A DNA stretch of 64,000 nt from Thermincola carboxydiphila (GTDB lineage: Bacteria; Bacillota; Thermincolia; Thermincolales; UBA2595), in assembly GCA_016841325.1 (NCBI GenBank), contig JAENZJ010000006.1, positions 83,380-147,379 of the forward strand, given 5' to 3'. Positions 52,628 to 61,410 of this stretch are shown in pieces (position 1 is the first letter of the stretch; each line of letters starts with the position of its first letter). The position numbers and the translations under genes are program-made. The notes beneath the pieces are model-generated. The model was not told where the DNA came from. It searched no databases and worked only from the letters and a program-made list of their open reading frames with translations.

Positions 52628-53320
52628 ATGAGCAGATCCAGCTTTTTTGCAGGTGTAAAAAAATCTGTACCCATAATGGTTGGTTACATGCCCCTTGGCC
52701 TGGCATTTGGAGTAATTGCCAGGGAAAAGGGGCTTACTGTTATGCAGACTGCCTTAATGTCACTGACGTCTTTTACCGGTTCAGGCCAGTTTATTGCAGT
52801 GGGCCTGCTAAGCGCCGGTGTCGGTATCCCCGCAATACTGCTGACCAATTTTCTGGTTAACCTGAGATACTTGCTGTTTAGTGCCTCTATGGCACCGGTT
52901 GTGAGGAAAATGCCAAGTATAGTGCAGGCCGTCCTGGCCTTTGGGATCACTGATGAGACCTTTGCCGTCAACATGGCTGAATTTGACCGTAAAGAGGCAG
53001 ACAGGGACTTTATGCTGGGTGTGAATATTTTTTCCCACCTGTCCTGGACCGTAAACTCCGCTATCGGCGCTGCAGTCGGCAACCTGATTCCTGATATTGA
53101 CCGTTTTGGGGTAAATTTTGCCCTGCCGGCAATGTTTATTGCCCTGCTGATATGGCAGGTTAAGGACCGTAACACCCTTTGGGTTGCCGTGATTTCTGCC
53201 TTAATATCCACTGTTTTGGCCATGTTTACCAGGAACAGTGCCAATATTATTGCTGCAACGGTGATTGCAGCAACGATTGGGGTGATTCTGTGCCGGAACA
53301 AACAGAAATCTACCTTTTGA
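52628..53320 (+). CDS. azlC: Branched-chain amino acid exporter, large subunit AzlC
   Basis: A 230-residue polytopic membrane protein with the AzlC pattern GYMPLGLAFGVIA, SFTGSGQFIAVGLL, NLRYLLFSASMAP and FGITDETFAV. With AzlD it exports branched-chain or related amino acids. ATG 52628 with GAGGATGATGG is preferred over ATG 52610. Confidence 0.9.
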   Translation: MSRSSFFAGVKKSVPIMVGYMPLGLAFGVIAREKGLTVMQTALMSLTSFTGSGQFIAVGLLSAGVGIPAILLTNFLVNLRYLLFSASMAPVVRKMPSIVQAVLAFGITDETFAVNMAEFDRKEADRDFMLGVNIFSHLSWTVNSAIGAAVGNLIPDIDRFGVNFALPAMFIALLIWQVKDRNTLWVAVISALISTVLAMFTRNSANIIAATVIAATIGVILCRNKQKSTF

Positions 53321-53610
53321 TATTTGGGCTGTGGGTGGTGAATTACCTTCCCAGGATGTTTCCCATGGTCATTTTAAGCAAGCTCAGGATACCGGAGCCG
53401 GTGATCTGGTGGCTGGGTTTTGTCCCGGCAGCTGTCCTGGGGGCAATAATAGCGCCTGCGGTCTTAATGCCGGATAACGGCCTTTCAATAAGCTTTGCCA
53501 ACAGTTATCTGGTAGCCGCCATCCCGGCCTTTGCCGTTGCCATCAAAACACGCAGCCTTGTGTGGACCCTGCTGGTGGGCATGGCTGTTATGGCCCTGAT
53601 ACAGGTGTAG
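53290..53610 (+). CDS. azlD: Branched-chain amino acid exporter, small subunit AzlD
   Basis: A 106-residue membrane protein with four helices and the family start YLLIFGLWVVNYLPRMFPM and LPAAVLGAIIAP-like VPAAVLGAIIAPAVL. The GTG at 53290 lies within the last 31 bases of azlC, so translation is coupled. No terminator is visible before the convergent protease gene. Confidence 0.88.
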   Translation: MPEQTEIYLLIFGLWVVNYLPRMFPMVILSKLRIPEPVIWWLGFVPAAVLGAIIAPAVLMPDNGLSISFANSYLVAAIPAFAVAIKTRSLVWTLLVGMAVMALIQV

Positions 53611-53629
53611 TAAAAAGAGTCTTAGGCAC

Positions 53630-54469
53630 TTAACCGTTTAGCAGGGCCGAGTGGTAATCAAGGATGAGTTTCATGCTGCTGCCGAGAATAATCAGCAGTC
53701 CGAAGTAGAGACCGGCAAAGACTGCCCTGGTGGTTAAAGGAGTATTATAGTATTCTTGATTGGGTGATTTCCACTGACGGTAAATCTGGGTTAACCCCAG
53801 GATAAGGAGCAGGAAAAGTATCGGGTTAAAAAACTTAAAGGCTGCCATTACGATAAGGGGAATCCCCACCAGCCACATTTTCGGTGAGATTGCTGACACT
53901 ATTCGCCCCCCGTCAAGAGGGTGAAAGGGTATCAGGTTAAACAGGTTGATCATGAACCCTGAATATGCCAGGGCCAGCCAAAAATCCTGACCTGAGAGGG
54001 AGTACATGGCAGCACATAAAAAAGCCCCAAAACTACCCACAAGTGGTCCGCCCACTGCTACCTTAGCTTCGGTAACGGCATCAGCCGGATGGTCTTTCAT
54101 GGTGATAAAGGCCCCCATAAAGGGGATAAAAATAGGGGCAGACACATTGAGGCCCACATATTTGGCGGTAAGAAAGTGTCCCATCTCGTGTACGAAGATT
54201 AGCAGTGCGAACCCGACGGCAAAAATCCAGCCATAGAAGTTTGCATAGACCCAGACCATAAGCAGCATAGACCCGAAAGTAGTCAGGAATTTTGCTAATT
54301 TCAGAAATACGAGGAGAAATTTTAACTTCCCCAGCATGAAGAATATAATAAATTTAAATTTGCTCAGGAGCAGCAGCAAAGCGCCAAGAAGGGCCCAGAT
54401 ACCCTTCCTGGTTTTTTGTTTATTATGAGGTTGTTCATTATTATCAGGGCCGGTGAACTCATTCTCCAT
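53630..54469 (-). CDS. M50-family site-2 metalloprotease
   Basis: A 279-residue membrane zinc protease with HEMGH (His 94 and 98) in a membrane helix and the second metal site NLIPFHPLDGGR (about 178-189). The N terminus is a hydrophilic tail rich in Asn, Gln and Lys followed by Leu-rich segments. The family performs regulated intramembrane cleavage, as SpoIVFB does for pro-SigK. Its place between sigE and sigG is suggestive, but the substrate is unknown and non-sporulation members are common. Confidence 0.85.
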   Translation of the reverse strand: MENEFTGPDNNEQPHNKQKTRKGIWALLGALLLLLSKFKFIIFFMLGKLKFLLVFLKLAKFLTTFGSMLLMVWVYANFYGWIFAVGFALLIFVHEMGHFLTAKYVGLNVSAPIFIPFMGAFITMKDHPADAVTEAKVAVGGPLVGSFGAFLCAAMYSLSGQDFWLALAYSGFMINLFNLIPFHPLDGGRIVSAISPKMWLVGIPLIVMAAFKFFNPILFLLLILGLTQIYRQWKSPNQEYYNTPLTTRAVFAGLYFGLLIILGSSMKLILDYHSALLNG

Positions 54470-54567
54470 TTTAAAACCTGCCTTTAAAAATAATTTTTGG
54501 GGTTCCGTAGTTTTAAATTTCTACATTACAGTCTGTGGAACCTCCTTTCTGTTAACGGGGTTTATGT

Positions 54568-54596
54568 GTATAAACCTATTTTTTTTGGGCAATAAT
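54568..54596 (+). promoter_or_regulatory. SigF-type promoter of sigG
   Basis: GTATA (54568-54572), 15-bp spacer, GGCAATAAT (54588-54596), which satisfies GYATA-N15-GGNNANANT, the forespore SigF consensus. Transcription would start too near ATG 54601 for that to be the start codon. Confidence 0.7.
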
Positions 54597-54633
54597 CCTA
54601 ATGAAATCTCAACCTGAAACCGGAAAGGGTGTC

Positions 54634-55413
54634 ATGCTGATGATGATAAACAAAGTAGAAATATGTGGAGTTAACACTTCCAAACTACCAGTTTTGACCA
54701 GCAGTGAAATGCGGGAATTATTCGTGATAATGCAGGCCGGTGACAAAGAAGCACGTTCCAAGCTGATAAACGGTAATTTAAGGCTGGTCCTCAGCGTGAT
54801 TCAGCGGTTCACCAACAGGGGTGAATATGTTGACGACCTTTTTCAGGTAGGGTGTATAGGGCTTATGAAGGCTATCGATAATTTTGACCTGAGCCAGAAT
54901 GTGAAGTTTTCGACTTATGCTGTACCTATGATTATTGGTGAAATCAGGCGTTACCTAAGGGACAACAACCCGATACGGGTTTCCCGCTCTCTCAGGGATG
55001 TCGCCTACAAGGCATTGCAGGTCAGGGACAGCCTGGTTAACCGGTATTCCAGGGAACCTTCAATAAATGAAATTGCCGGTGAACTCAAAATGCCCAGGGA
55101 AGAAGTGGTTTTTGCCCTGGACGCCATTCAGGAACCTATCTCGTTATTTGAACCTATCTATCACGACGGGGGTGACCCCATTTTTGTGATGGACCAGATA
55201 AGTGATGAGAAAAATCAGGACGGAAACTGGCTTGAAGGCATTTCAGTACGGGAAGCCATGCGTAAACTCAGTGACCGGGAAAAACTGATTCTCTCACTCA
55301 GGTTTTTTGAAGGCAAGACCCAGATGGAAGTGGCTGAAGAAATTGGCATTTCTCAGGCCCAGGTCTCCCGCCTGGAAAAAGCTGCTCTGAAACATATGAG
55401 AAAACACATGTGA
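54634..55413 (+). CDS. sigG: Late forespore sigma factor G
   Basis: A 259-residue SigG with the diagnostic NKVEICGVNTSKLPVL start, FTNRGEYVDDLFQVGCIGL, STYAVPMIIGEIRRYLRD, NNPIRVSRSLRD and FFEGKTQMEVAEEIGISQAQ. ATG 54634 with GGAAAGGGT upstream fits the family length of about 260; the in-frame ATG 54601 lies at the expected transcription start. Unlike Bacillus, sigG is not adjacent to sigE. Confidence 0.96.
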   Translation: MLMMINKVEICGVNTSKLPVLTSSEMRELFVIMQAGDKEARSKLINGNLRLVLSVIQRFTNRGEYVDDLFQVGCIGLMKAIDNFDLSQNVKFSTYAVPMIIGEIRRYLRDNNPIRVSRSLRDVAYKALQVRDSLVNRYSREPSINEIAGELKMPREEVVFALDAIQEPISLFEPIYHDGGDPIFVMDQISDEKNQDGNWLEGISVREAMRKLSDREKLILSLRFFEGKTQMEVAEEIGISQAQVSRLEKAALKHMRKHM

Positions 55414-55510
55414 AAGACTAAAATCAGGGAATTTGTGAAAAGATATAAAAAAGACAATTCTTAATCTGGATATTGTAAAGAGAGATAGGAAGGAACAGGA
55501 GGAATAATTG

Positions 55511-56236
55511 ATGCGGAGGAAAGTAATAAAAATTGCCACAGCTGTAGTAACGGCAATGGTAACCGTAATGGTTGCCGTGCTGCTGACTTTGGGTGCAAGT
55601 GATACCAAAATTGTGGCCTTGGCAGAAACGGGAGAAGAACCGGGACAATATGTCCAGGCATATAACCAGCACAACCTGATCAGGTTTCATGTCATTGCCA
55701 ACAGTGACAGTGACCGGGACCAGGCATTGAAAAGGAAGGTCAGGGACCTGATAGTAAAGGAAATGACCCCTGAATTCAGTGAGGCCAAAAATCTTGACCA
55801 GGCCAGGGAAATTGCGGCCTCTCACCTTGAAGAAATCAGGTCAATTGCAGTGGAAGAAGTAAAGGACTGGGGAGAGGACTACCCTGTCAGTGTCCAGTTA
55901 GGTAATTTTGATTTTCCTGTGAAGAGTTACGGAGACCTGACCCTTCCGGCCGGGAATTATGAAGCTGTACGGGTTGTTATCGGTGACGGTCAGGGGGCTA
56001 ACTGGTGGTGTGTCCTTTTCCCGCCCCTGTGCTTTGTAGACGTATCCAGGTCAATGGGGGCCCCGGAACCGGAGGCTGGTTTTGCCAACCCGGAAGCAGT
56101 CACAGCAGCGACAGTTTACAAACATGGTGTGGAACACGAAAATGAGTATACTGAACCTGTGAACCAAAAAGAAGAACATGACAATGTAAAAGTAAGGTAT
56201 AAAATTATTGAACTGTTTAACGGAATATTCGGTTAG
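55511..56236 (+). CDS. spoIIR: Stage II sporulation signal protein SpoIIR
   Basis: A 241-residue secreted protein made in the forespore that triggers SpoIIGA to process SigE. Signal peptide (about 1-37), then the SpoIIR core NLIRFHVIANSDSDRDQALK, LTLPAGNYEAVRVVIGDGQGxNWWCVLFPPLCF broken here into key GDGQGANWWCVLFPPLC. ATG 55511 eight bases after AGGAGG. Confidence 0.94.
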   Translation: MRRKVIKIATAVVTAMVTVMVAVLLTLGASDTKIVALAETGEEPGQYVQAYNQHNLIRFHVIANSDSDRDQALKRKVRDLIVKEMTPEFSEAKNLDQAREIAASHLEEIRSIAVEEVKDWGEDYPVSVQLGNFDFPVKSYGDLTLPAGNYEAVRVVIGDGQGANWWCVLFPPLCFVDVSRSMGAPEPEAGFANPEAVTAATVYKHGVEHENEYTEPVNQKEEHDNVKVRYKIIELFNGIFG

Positions 56237-56369
56237 GTACCACAAGCCTCCTTACAGGGGGCTTTGTTGGTGTTTTCAGCCAGGACAGGCCGGTATAAAA
56301 AATGCTAATATGGCTGCACATTCTGACAACCTTCCTCATATAATAGGAGTGAGGAGGTGGAAGACTGAA

Positions 56370-56636
56370 ATGGTCAAAATCTCGGATTTGAGAATGCGGG
56401 AAGTGATCAATGTTTTAAACGGTAAGAAGCTTGGCCTGATAAAAGACATTGAGATAGACCTTGAAGCAGGCCGGATCAGGTCAGTCGTATTACCCAGCGG
56501 CGGAAGGGTTTTTGGATTTCTGGGCCGGAATGATGATGTGGTGATACCCTGGCACAAAATCAAGAAACTTGGTTTGGATGTAATCCTTGTTGAGCTCTCC
56601 GACTATGGGGATACAAGTAATAATGCAATATACTAA
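56370..56636 (+). CDS. ylmC: PRC-barrel sporulation protein YlmC/YmxH
   Basis: An 88-residue PRC-barrel protein: MVKISDLRMREVINVLNGKK, then LGLIKDIEIDLEAGRI and VVIPWHKIKKLG with DVILVEL at the end. The YlmC/YmxH family is conserved in spore formers; role unclear. ATG 56370 has a strong GAGGAGGTGG upstream; the frame continues upstream into spoIIR without a start worth using. Confidence 0.88.
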   Translation: MVKISDLRMREVINVLNGKKLGLIKDIEIDLEAGRIRSVVLPSGGRVFGFLGRNDDVVIPWHKIKKLGLDVILVELSDYGDTSNNAIY

Positions 56637-56642
56637 AAGTAA

Positions 56643-56679
56643 AATGACTGCCTTATTCATATAAGGGAGCCATTTTTTT
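56643..56679 (+). terminator. Intrinsic terminator after ylmC
   Basis: AATGACTGCCTTAT pairs with ATAAGGGAGCCATT (two mismatches) around TCAT, then seven T residues. Confidence 0.8.
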
Positions 56680-56738
56680 GCGACAAAATTTCTGTTATTT
56701 TTCGAAAATTTAAACTTCGTGTTTTGGGAGGAATTTCC

Positions 56739-56767
56739 TTGACTCACTAGATATAGTGCCCTATAAT
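56739..56767 (+). promoter_or_regulatory. SigA-type promoter of the nrd operon
   Basis: TTGACT (56739-56744), 17-bp spacer, TATAAT (56762-56767). The spacer is occupied by an NrdR-box palindrome. Confidence 0.82.
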
Positions 56768-56791
56768 GGAAATGTGCCCAATATATTGAGG
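56744..56791 (+). promoter_or_regulatory. Pair of NrdR boxes
   Basis: Box 1 TCACTAGATATAGTGC (56744-56759) and box 2 GCCCAATATATTGAGG (56776-56791) each resemble the 16-bp NrdR consensus ACWCWATATATWGTGT and start 32 bp apart, about three helical turns. Box 1 lies between -35 and -10; box 2 covers the start of transcription. Confidence 0.8.
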
Positions 56792-56843
56792 TTTTGTGGC
56801 AACACAGGGAGACCATTATTCTAAAGGCTTCAGGGTGATTATT

Positions 56844-57305
56844 ATGAGATGTCCGTACTGCGGATTTATGGAAAGCAAGGTTTTGGATTCCCGGCCGGCA
56901 GATGACGGTAATGCCATCCGCAGGAGAAGGGAATGTTCTGACTGTGGCCGGAGGTTTACCACATATGAGAAGGTGGACGAGATTCCACTGGTTGTTGTGA
57001 AAAAAGATGGCAGAAGGGAAGTGTTTGACAGGTCCAAAATTCTTGGCGGAATCATTAAAGCGGCTGAAAAAAGGGCAATTACAATGCACCAGATGGAACA
57101 GACTGTTAATGATATAGAAAAAGAAATCAGGAACCGGATGGACAGTGAGGTGGGCTCCGAACAGATAGGGGAACTTGTGATGGACAAGCTGAGGAAACTG
57201 GATGAAGTCGCTTATGTCAGGTTTGCCTCAGTTTACCGGCAGTTTCAGGACATCAACAGCTTTATTGATGAATTGGAGAAATTATTAAAGAAGAAAGCCA
57301 AATAA
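56844..57305 (+). CDS. nrdR: Ribonucleotide reductase repressor NrdR
   Basis: A 153-residue repressor: zinc ribbon CPYCG...CSDCGRRF (Cys 3, 6, 31, 34) followed by an ATP-cone domain ([20 protein letters not shown]). It senses ATP/dATP and represses ribonucleotide reductase genes. ATG 56844 gives the canonical MRCPYCG start. First gene of the nrd operon and likely autoregulated. Confidence 0.96.
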   Translation: MRCPYCGFMESKVLDSRPADDGNAIRRRRECSDCGRRFTTYEKVDEIPLVVVKKDGRREVFDRSKILGGIIKAAEKRAITMHQMEQTVNDIEKEIRNRMDSEVGSEQIGELVMDKLRKLDEVAYVRFASVYRQFQDINSFIDELEKLLKKKAK

Positions 57306-57337
57306 ATTACCAAAACAGCATAGGGGAGGATTAGTTA

Positions 57338-59431
57338 ATGATTCTTGAAAAAGAGAGTTTGACAACAAACAATCTGGCGGAACTGCGCTCTATCCGGGCA
57401 GGCGGCTTTGTAGCCATCAGGAAAAGGGATGGAAGGCTGGCAGAATTTCATGAGAGCAAAATTACCGATGCCATCTTCAAAGCAGCACAGTCCGTAGGTG
57501 GAGAAGACCGGACCCTCGCTATGGAATTAACGCTTGAGGTGCTTAAACAGCTCAGGCAGCAGTTCAATGATAACATCTTTTCGGTTGAAGATGTTCAGGA
57601 CTGTGTCGAAAAGGTCCTCATTGAGAGGGGCCATGCCAGGACAGCCAAGGCTTATATACTGTACCGGGCAAGCAGGACCAGGATCAGGGATGCCAAGTCC
57701 GAATTAATGGATGCGGTTGAAGAAATACTTGTGGAGACAAACAGGGAAAATGCCAATGTCAGCAACTCCCCGTCAGCTAAAATGCTCCAGATAGCAAGCG
57801 CTGCCAGCAAAAAGTATTACCTCTCCAGACTTATTCCCGAAGACCAGGCACATGCACATACAAATGGGGACTTTCATATTCACGACCTCGATTTTTACGG
57901 TAAAACTCTTACCTGTGTCCAGATCCCCCTGGGCCGTCTGCTTGCGGAGGGATTTGATAACGGGCACGGCTATATCCGGCCGCCTAAAAGGCCGGCATCA
58001 GCAACTGCCCTGGCAGCAATAATCCTCCAGAGTTCACAGAATGATATGCATGGTGGACAGGCATTCCCCTTTTTTGATACTGATATTGCCCATTTTGTCA
58101 GGGATGCAGATGAAAACGAAACTTATCAGGCCATGGAGGCATTTATATATAACCTCAACAGTATGCATTCAAGGGCTGGTGCACAGGTGCCATTTTCCAG
58201 CCTCAATATCGGTACAGATACTTCACCTGCAGCCCGTAAGGTAGTCAGGAATCTGCTCCTGGCTTATGAGAAAGGACTCGGCAGGGGTGAGAACCCCATA
58301 TTCCCCAATATCATCTTCAGGGTTAAGGAAGGCATTAACCTTAATGAAGAAGATCCTAACTATGACCTGTTTAAACTGGCTATCCGGGTGGCCTCAAGGA
58401 GGCTTAACCCAACATTTAGCTTTATGGATTCCTCATTCAACAGGCAGTATGGCACAGAAGTCAGCTATATGGGGTGCCGTACCAGGGTTATTGGAAACAT
58501 AAACGGTCCGGAGATTTCCGAAGGCCGCGGCAACCTTTCCTTTACCACACTTAACCTCCCCAGAATTGCCATTAAGGCAGGGACCAATATTGACAAGTTC
58601 TATAAAGAGCTTGACAAGATTCTTGACCTGTCCATAAAGCAGCTTTACCACAGGTTCACTGTCCAGGCACGGCTCAAGGTAAAGGACATGCCGTTCCTTA
58701 TGGGGCAGGGGCTTTACATTAATTCCAAGGGACTGAAGCCCAATGATACTATTGAAGAAGTTATCAAACACGGGACTTTATCAGTAGGGTTTATCGGACT
58801 GGCCGAGACTCTGAAGGCTCTGGTCGGCAAACATCATGGTGAATCCGCCGATGCCAATGAGCTGGGCCTGCAGATTGTCGAATTTATGCGTAAAAAAATG
58901 GATGAGGCGACCCGGGAGTATAAGCTTAACTTTACCCTCCTGGCTACTCCGGCAGAAGGCCTGTCAGGCAGGTTTGTCCGGATTGACCGCAGGGAATACG
59001 GGGAGATTCCCGGTGTTACCGACGGTGAGTACTATACTAACTCCTTCCATATCCCTGTAGGCCATAAGATTAGCATTTTTGATAAGATTTCTATTGAAGG
59101 AGCATATCATAAGTACTGTAATGCCGGTCATATCACTTATGTGGAATTCCCGTCACCTCCGATACACAACCTTGAAGCTATTGAAACGGTTATCCGGCAT
59201 ATGAAAGATTCAGATATCGGTTATGCCGGGATCAATTTCCCTGTGGATTACTGTATGAGCTGTAGTTATACGGGTGTTATCAATAAAGATGAGTGTCCCA
59301 TGTGTGGTTCCATTGATATTAAACGTGTCCGCCGGATTACAGGCTATTTAAGTACTGTCGAAAGATTCAATGATGCCAAACAGGCGGAACTCCGTGACCG
59401 GGTATGCCACAGCCTGCTGGAAAGGGAGTAA
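57338..59431 (+). CDS. nrdD: Anaerobic ribonucleoside-triphosphate reductase
   Basis: Class III, glycyl-radical ribonucleotide reductase, 697 residues, making dNTPs without oxygen. N-terminal ATP cone ([18 protein letters not shown], about 25-110), a ten-stranded barrel with the HIHDLDFYG and [15 protein letters not shown] blocks, a C-terminal zinc site CMSCSYT...CPMCG, and the radical site RITGYL with Gly about 669. ATG 57338 after GGGAGG. Confidence 0.96.
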   Translation: MILEKESLTTNNLAELRSIRAGGFVAIRKRDGRLAEFHESKITDAIFKAAQSVGGEDRTLAMELTLEVLKQLRQQFNDNIFSVEDVQDCVEKVLIERGHARTAKAYILYRASRTRIRDAKSELMDAVEEILVETNRENANVSNSPSAKMLQIASAASKKYYLSRLIPEDQAHAHTNGDFHIHDLDFYGKTLTCVQIPLGRLLAEGFDNGHGYIRPPKRPASATALAAIILQSSQNDMHGGQAFPFFDTDIAHFVRDADENETYQAMEAFIYNLNSMHSRAGAQVPFSSLNIGTDTSPAARKVVRNLLLAYEKGLGRGENPIFPNIIFRVKEGINLNEEDPNYDLFKLAIRVASRRLNPTFSFMDSSFNRQYGTEVSYMGCRTRVIGNINGPEISEGRGNLSFTTLNLPRIAIKAGTNIDKFYKELDKILDLSIKQLYHRFTVQARLKVKDMPFLMGQGLYINSKGLKPNDTIEEVIKHGTLSVGFIGLAETLKALVGKHHGESADANELGLQIVEFMRKKMDEATREYKLNFTLLATPAEGLSGRFVRIDRREYGEIPGVTDGEYYTNSFHIPVGHKISIFDKISIEGAYHKYCNAGHITYVEFPSPPIHNLEAIETVIRHMKDSDIGYAGINFPVDYCMSCSYTGVINKDECPMCGSIDIKRVRRITGYLSTVERFNDAKQAELRDRVCHSLLERE

Positions 59432-59466
59432 TCACTGAACATGAAGTTAAGGAGGAGGTACTTTTC

Positions 59467-59913
59467 ATGTCAAGGCCTTCGTGGCATCAATATTTTATGG
59501 AGATAGCCGAACTGGTTGCCACTAGGTCAACCTGTCTCAGGCGAAAAGTAGGCGCTGTTGCCGTGAAAAACAGGAAAATTATCTGTACCGGTTATAATGG
59601 TGCACCATCGGGCGTGACACATTGTGACAAGAGGGGCTGCCTGAGGGAGGAGTTAGACATACCTTCAGGTGAGAGGCATGAATTATGCTGGGCGGTTCAT
59701 GCTGAGGCCAATGTGGTGGCGCAGGCAGCATTACATGGAGATATCCTCGAAGGGGCAACCGTATATGTTACCATTCAGCCGTGTGTCTCATGTGTCAAGC
59801 TGCTGATCAGCGCCGGAGTGGACAAGGTCATTTACAAGGGTGATTATCCTGACGAACTGGCACAAAGGGTTGCTGATGAAGCCCTGATTGACCTGGTCAG
59901 GTATAAGGAGTAG
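59467..59913 (+). CDS. comEB: dCMP deaminase
   Basis: A 148-residue zinc deaminase converting dCMP to dUMP for thymidylate synthesis. Zinc ligands and proton shuttle: HAEAN (78-82) and PCVSC (105-109); the start [20 protein letters not shown] is typical of the ComEB/dCMP deaminase family. ATG 59467 with AAGGAGGAGG; the longer frame overlaps nrdD. Lies between nrdD and nrdG, so dNTP balance is likely coordinated. Confidence 0.94.
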   Translation: MSRPSWHQYFMEIAELVATRSTCLRRKVGAVAVKNRKIICTGYNGAPSGVTHCDKRGCLREELDIPSGERHELCWAVHAEANVVAQAALHGDILEGATVYVTIQPCVSCVKLLISAGVDKVIYKGDYPDELAQRVADEALIDLVRYKE

Positions 59914-59916
59914 CTT

Positions 59917-60423
59917 ATGAAATTGAGAGTCGCAGGTGTAATTACGGAATCAGTGGTGGACGGACCCGGAATCAGGACTGTTGTCTTTGCCCAGGGATGC
60001 CCAAGGGCCTGTAAAGGGTGTCATAACCCGGAAACCCTTGACCCGGCAGGCGGCCAGGTCATGGAAGAATCCGCTATTCTCAGCCTGATAGAAAAAACAA
60101 AACTGGTAAAAGGGGTCACCTTTTCGGGAGGAGAACCCTTTATGCAGGCAGCAGCCTTTGCCCGGTTGGGAAAAAAGATCCGGGAAAAGGGTCTGGACAT
60201 AATGACATATACCGGGTATACATGGGAGGAACTTCTGGAAATTGGACAGGAGGATCCTGCTGTAAGGAAACTCCTTGAAATCACAGATTATCTGGTGGAC
60301 GGGCCCTTTATTGAATCCCAAAAGGACTTAACCCTTGCATTTAGGGGCTCAGCGAACCAGAGGATTATTGATGTCAGGAAGTCTCTACAGAAAGGTGATA
60401 TTATTATTGCCAACTTTGCATAG
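59917..60423 (+). CDS. nrdG: NrdD-activating radical SAM enzyme
   Basis: A 168-residue radical SAM activase that installs the glycyl radical on NrdD. Iron-sulfur motif CPRACKGC (Cys 28, 32, 35; C-x3-C-x2-C) and the SAM-binding GVTFSGGEP. ATG 59917, four bases after the deaminase stop. Last gene of the nrd operon. Confidence 0.95.
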   Translation: MKLRVAGVITESVVDGPGIRTVVFAQGCPRACKGCHNPETLDPAGGQVMEESAILSLIEKTKLVKGVTFSGGEPFMQAAAFARLGKKIREKGLDIMTYTGYTWEELLEIGQEDPAVRKLLEITDYLVDGPFIESQKDLTLAFRGSANQRIIDVRKSLQKGDIIIANFA

Positions 60424-60447
60424 GTTTTTGCTATATGAATGTTAATG

Positions 60448-60495
60448 GGACCGTCTCATAAGTAAATTACTTATGGGGCATGGTCCCTAACTTTT
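60448..60495 (+). terminator. Hairpin terminator after nrdG
   Basis: GGGACC...CATAAGTAA pairs with TTACTTATG...GGTCCC, followed by AACTTTTTG. Confidence 0.7.
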
Positions 60496-60576
60496 TGTCA
60501 AATTCAAAGGAATGTTTTTTCTTTCCCCCGCCCCTCCCCAAAAGGAGCATATCACTTATGGGCCCCCTTTTGGTAT

Positions 60577-60708
60577 TTAACATAAAATTAACATTGAATT
60601 AAAAGGAATATGGAGAACTCAGTCGAAACTCATATATTTGGGTCTTAACATTATCTTAACAAATATTAACGTAATTTTAATATTAACAAATATTAACATA
60701 ATTTTAAT
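60577..60708 (+). promoter_or_regulatory. Pho-box array (TTAACA repeats)
   Basis: TTAACA-like hexamers start at 60577, 60588, 60645, 60656, 60666, 60676, 60683, 60693 and 60703, mostly 10-11 bp apart. PhoP of Firmicutes binds such direct repeats (TTAACA at about 11 bp). Located before the DUF47-Pit phosphate genes, so phosphate-starvation control is inferred. Confidence 0.72.
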
Positions 60709-60709
60709 A
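60656..60709 (+). repeat. Tandem 27-bp repeat within the Pho region
   Basis: 60656-60682 and 60683-60709 are identical except for one G/A change. Each unit carries three hexamers at 10-bp spacing. Confidence 0.92.
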
Positions 60710-60780
60710 CGAATATCTCATTGCCCTGGGTTGTCAGGGCACCCATTTGCCCAGAAATAACTAAGAAGGAGACGGAAACC

Positions 60781-61410
60781 ATGTTTAGAAGATTTAAACC
60801 GGCTGATGACCAGTTCTTTGAACTCTTTGAAGAGGCAGCTAATATACTGCACCAGGGAGCGGTGCTGCTTCAGGACATGATGGCCAAACATGAGACAATG
60901 GAAGAAAGACTTAATGAGCTCATAGCACTGGAACAAAAGGGAGACAAGGTTACTGATGAGATTATTGACAAGCTCAATGAGACATTTATGACTCCCTTTG
61001 ACCGGGAGGATATCTACAGCCTGGCACGGGAACTTGATGAGGTCCTGGATTCGGTGTGCAGCACCGTTGAAAAGATGGTAATATATGAAGCCGGGAAACC
61101 TGATAAGAAATTCCGGGAAATGGTTGATGTGTTTGTCCGGGCTACAGGGAAAGTGAAGGATGCCGTTTCTTACCTTAAGAAGATGAAGTCAAATACAGTA
61201 CAGATCATGGATATCTGTTATGAGATCAAAAAATTTGAATCAGAGGGTGACAAGATATACCGTTATGGGGTTGCCGACTTGTTTAAGAATAGTAAGGAAG
61301 CCATTGTGGTGATAAAGTGGAAAGAGGTTTTTGAACAGTTGGAGACAGCTCTGGACAGATGTGAGAAGATTGCCAAACTGATTCGTGGAGTTGTGGTCAA
61401 ATATGCCTGA
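60781..61410 (+). CDS. DUF47 (PhoU-like) phosphate transport regulator
   Basis: A 209-residue all-helical PhoU-like protein of the DUF47/PitR family, with FRRFKPADDQFFELFEEAAN start, EQKGDKVTDEIIDKLNETFMTPFDREDIYSLARELDEVLD (key core TPFDREDIYSLA) and an ESEGDKIYR repeat. Acts with the adjacent Pit transporter. ATG 60781 with AAGGAG; the frame from 60721 is noncoding leader, including a TGCCCTG/CAGGGCA hairpin (60722-60741). Confidence 0.93.
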   Translation: MFRRFKPADDQFFELFEEAANILHQGAVLLQDMMAKHETMEERLNELIALEQKGDKVTDEIIDKLNETFMTPFDREDIYSLARELDEVLDSVCSTVEKMVIYEAGKPDKKFREMVDVFVRATGKVKDAVSYLKKMKSNTVQIMDICYEIKKFESEGDKIYRYGVADLFKNSKEAIVVIKWKEVFEQLETALDRCEKIAKLIRGVVVKYA

